NCBI GenBank assembly: GCA_927798255.1
Contig: CAKMMH010000130.1
Coordinates: 1 to 5,247, forward strand
Direction: 5' to 3'
Origin: an uncultured bacterium
GTDB lineage: Bacteria; Bdellovibrionota_C; UBA2361; CAKMMH01
Length of the DNA: 5,247 bases
Positions 5,095 through 5,247 of this stretch are shown here, piece after piece. The position numbers and the translations under genes are program-made. The notes beneath the pieces were generated by a model. The model was not told the origin of the DNA. It saw only the letters and a list, made by a program, of their open reading frames with translations, and ran no database searches. Positions within the stretch are counted from its first letter, which is position 1. Each line of letters starts with the position of its first letter.

Positions 5095-5247
5095 TTAATA
5101 TTTAAAATAATGTTTGTAATCTAATGTTAAATCAACCTTGGCACCTCTTTGAACAATTACATAATATTTTCCCTTTTCATCTTTAGTTGTAATTTCTTTA
5201 CCATGATTAAATGCTTCCTTAACAGTTATTCATCATATTTTGATTTT
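5095..5247 (-). pseudogene. C-terminal gene fragment with a reading-frame break, unidentified
   Basis: On the minus strand 5098-5229 is open for 44 codons up to TAA at 5095-5097, with natural-looking protein sequence (GKEITTKDEKGKYYVIVQRG, then KVDLTLDYKHYF). It contains no ATG, GTG or TTG start and is preceded in frame by TGA at 5230-5232. In the neighbouring frame the window edge reads KSKYDE and stops at 5226-5228. Adding one base near 5228 would join the two into one continuous frame (KYDE then TVKEAF). The simplest reading is the end of a larger gene with a one-base deletion, either a real pseudogene or a sequencing error in a low-complexity spot. The family is not recognised; charged, strand-forming sequence of this kind is common in exported repeat or beta-sandwich domains. 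Confidence 0.45.

Overview
The window is a strongly AT-rich bacterial segment. Apart from the last codons of a plus-strand gene at the left edge, everything recognisable is encoded on the minus strand. A full-length penicillin-binding protein 1C, a class typical of bacteria with an outer membrane, together with an HDOD-domain protein and a genome full of A/T tracts, suggests a low-GC Gram-negative bacterium. A Campylobacter-like (Campylobacterota) host is my best guess, but it is not proven. The tryptophanyl-tRNA synthetase looks more like the Bacillus/Clostridia branch than the Campylobacter one as I remember them, so either the host guess is wrong or that gene was acquired.

Layout in minus-strand transcription order (right to left): (1) 5095-5247, a gene tail whose reading frame is broken near 5228; (2) 4935-5094, AT-rich leader of the next gene; (3) 4104-4934, HDOD signalling protein; (4) 3945-4103, intergenic stretch with an orphan Shine-Dalgarno-like site and a possible frameshifted mini-gene; (5) 3899-3944, a 46-nt near-perfect hairpin that swallows the ribosome-binding site of the next gene; (6) 3578-3898, a small predicted exported protein of unknown function; (7) 3509-3580, a compact element with a perfect 14-bp outer stem and two inner hairpins, overlapping the stop codon; (8) 3369-3508, a probable promoter region for trpS; (9) 2376-3368, trpS; (10) 91-2316, pbpC, probably in the same operon as trpS (59-bp gap); (11) 52-90, short shared terminator region facing a convergent plus-strand gene that ends at 51.

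The two confident enzymes are housekeeping functions: PBP1C for peptidoglycan polymerisation and TrpS for charging tRNA-Trp. No mobile element, CRISPR array, tRNA or rRNA is visible. The most unusual part is 3509-3944: a small exported protein bracketed by two strong RNA-foldable structures. In the upstream one, both non-Watson-Crick positions become G-U pairs only in the minus-strand RNA, so it fits a translational switch on that mRNA. The area 3945-4103 and the right edge look like decaying or rearranged sequence.
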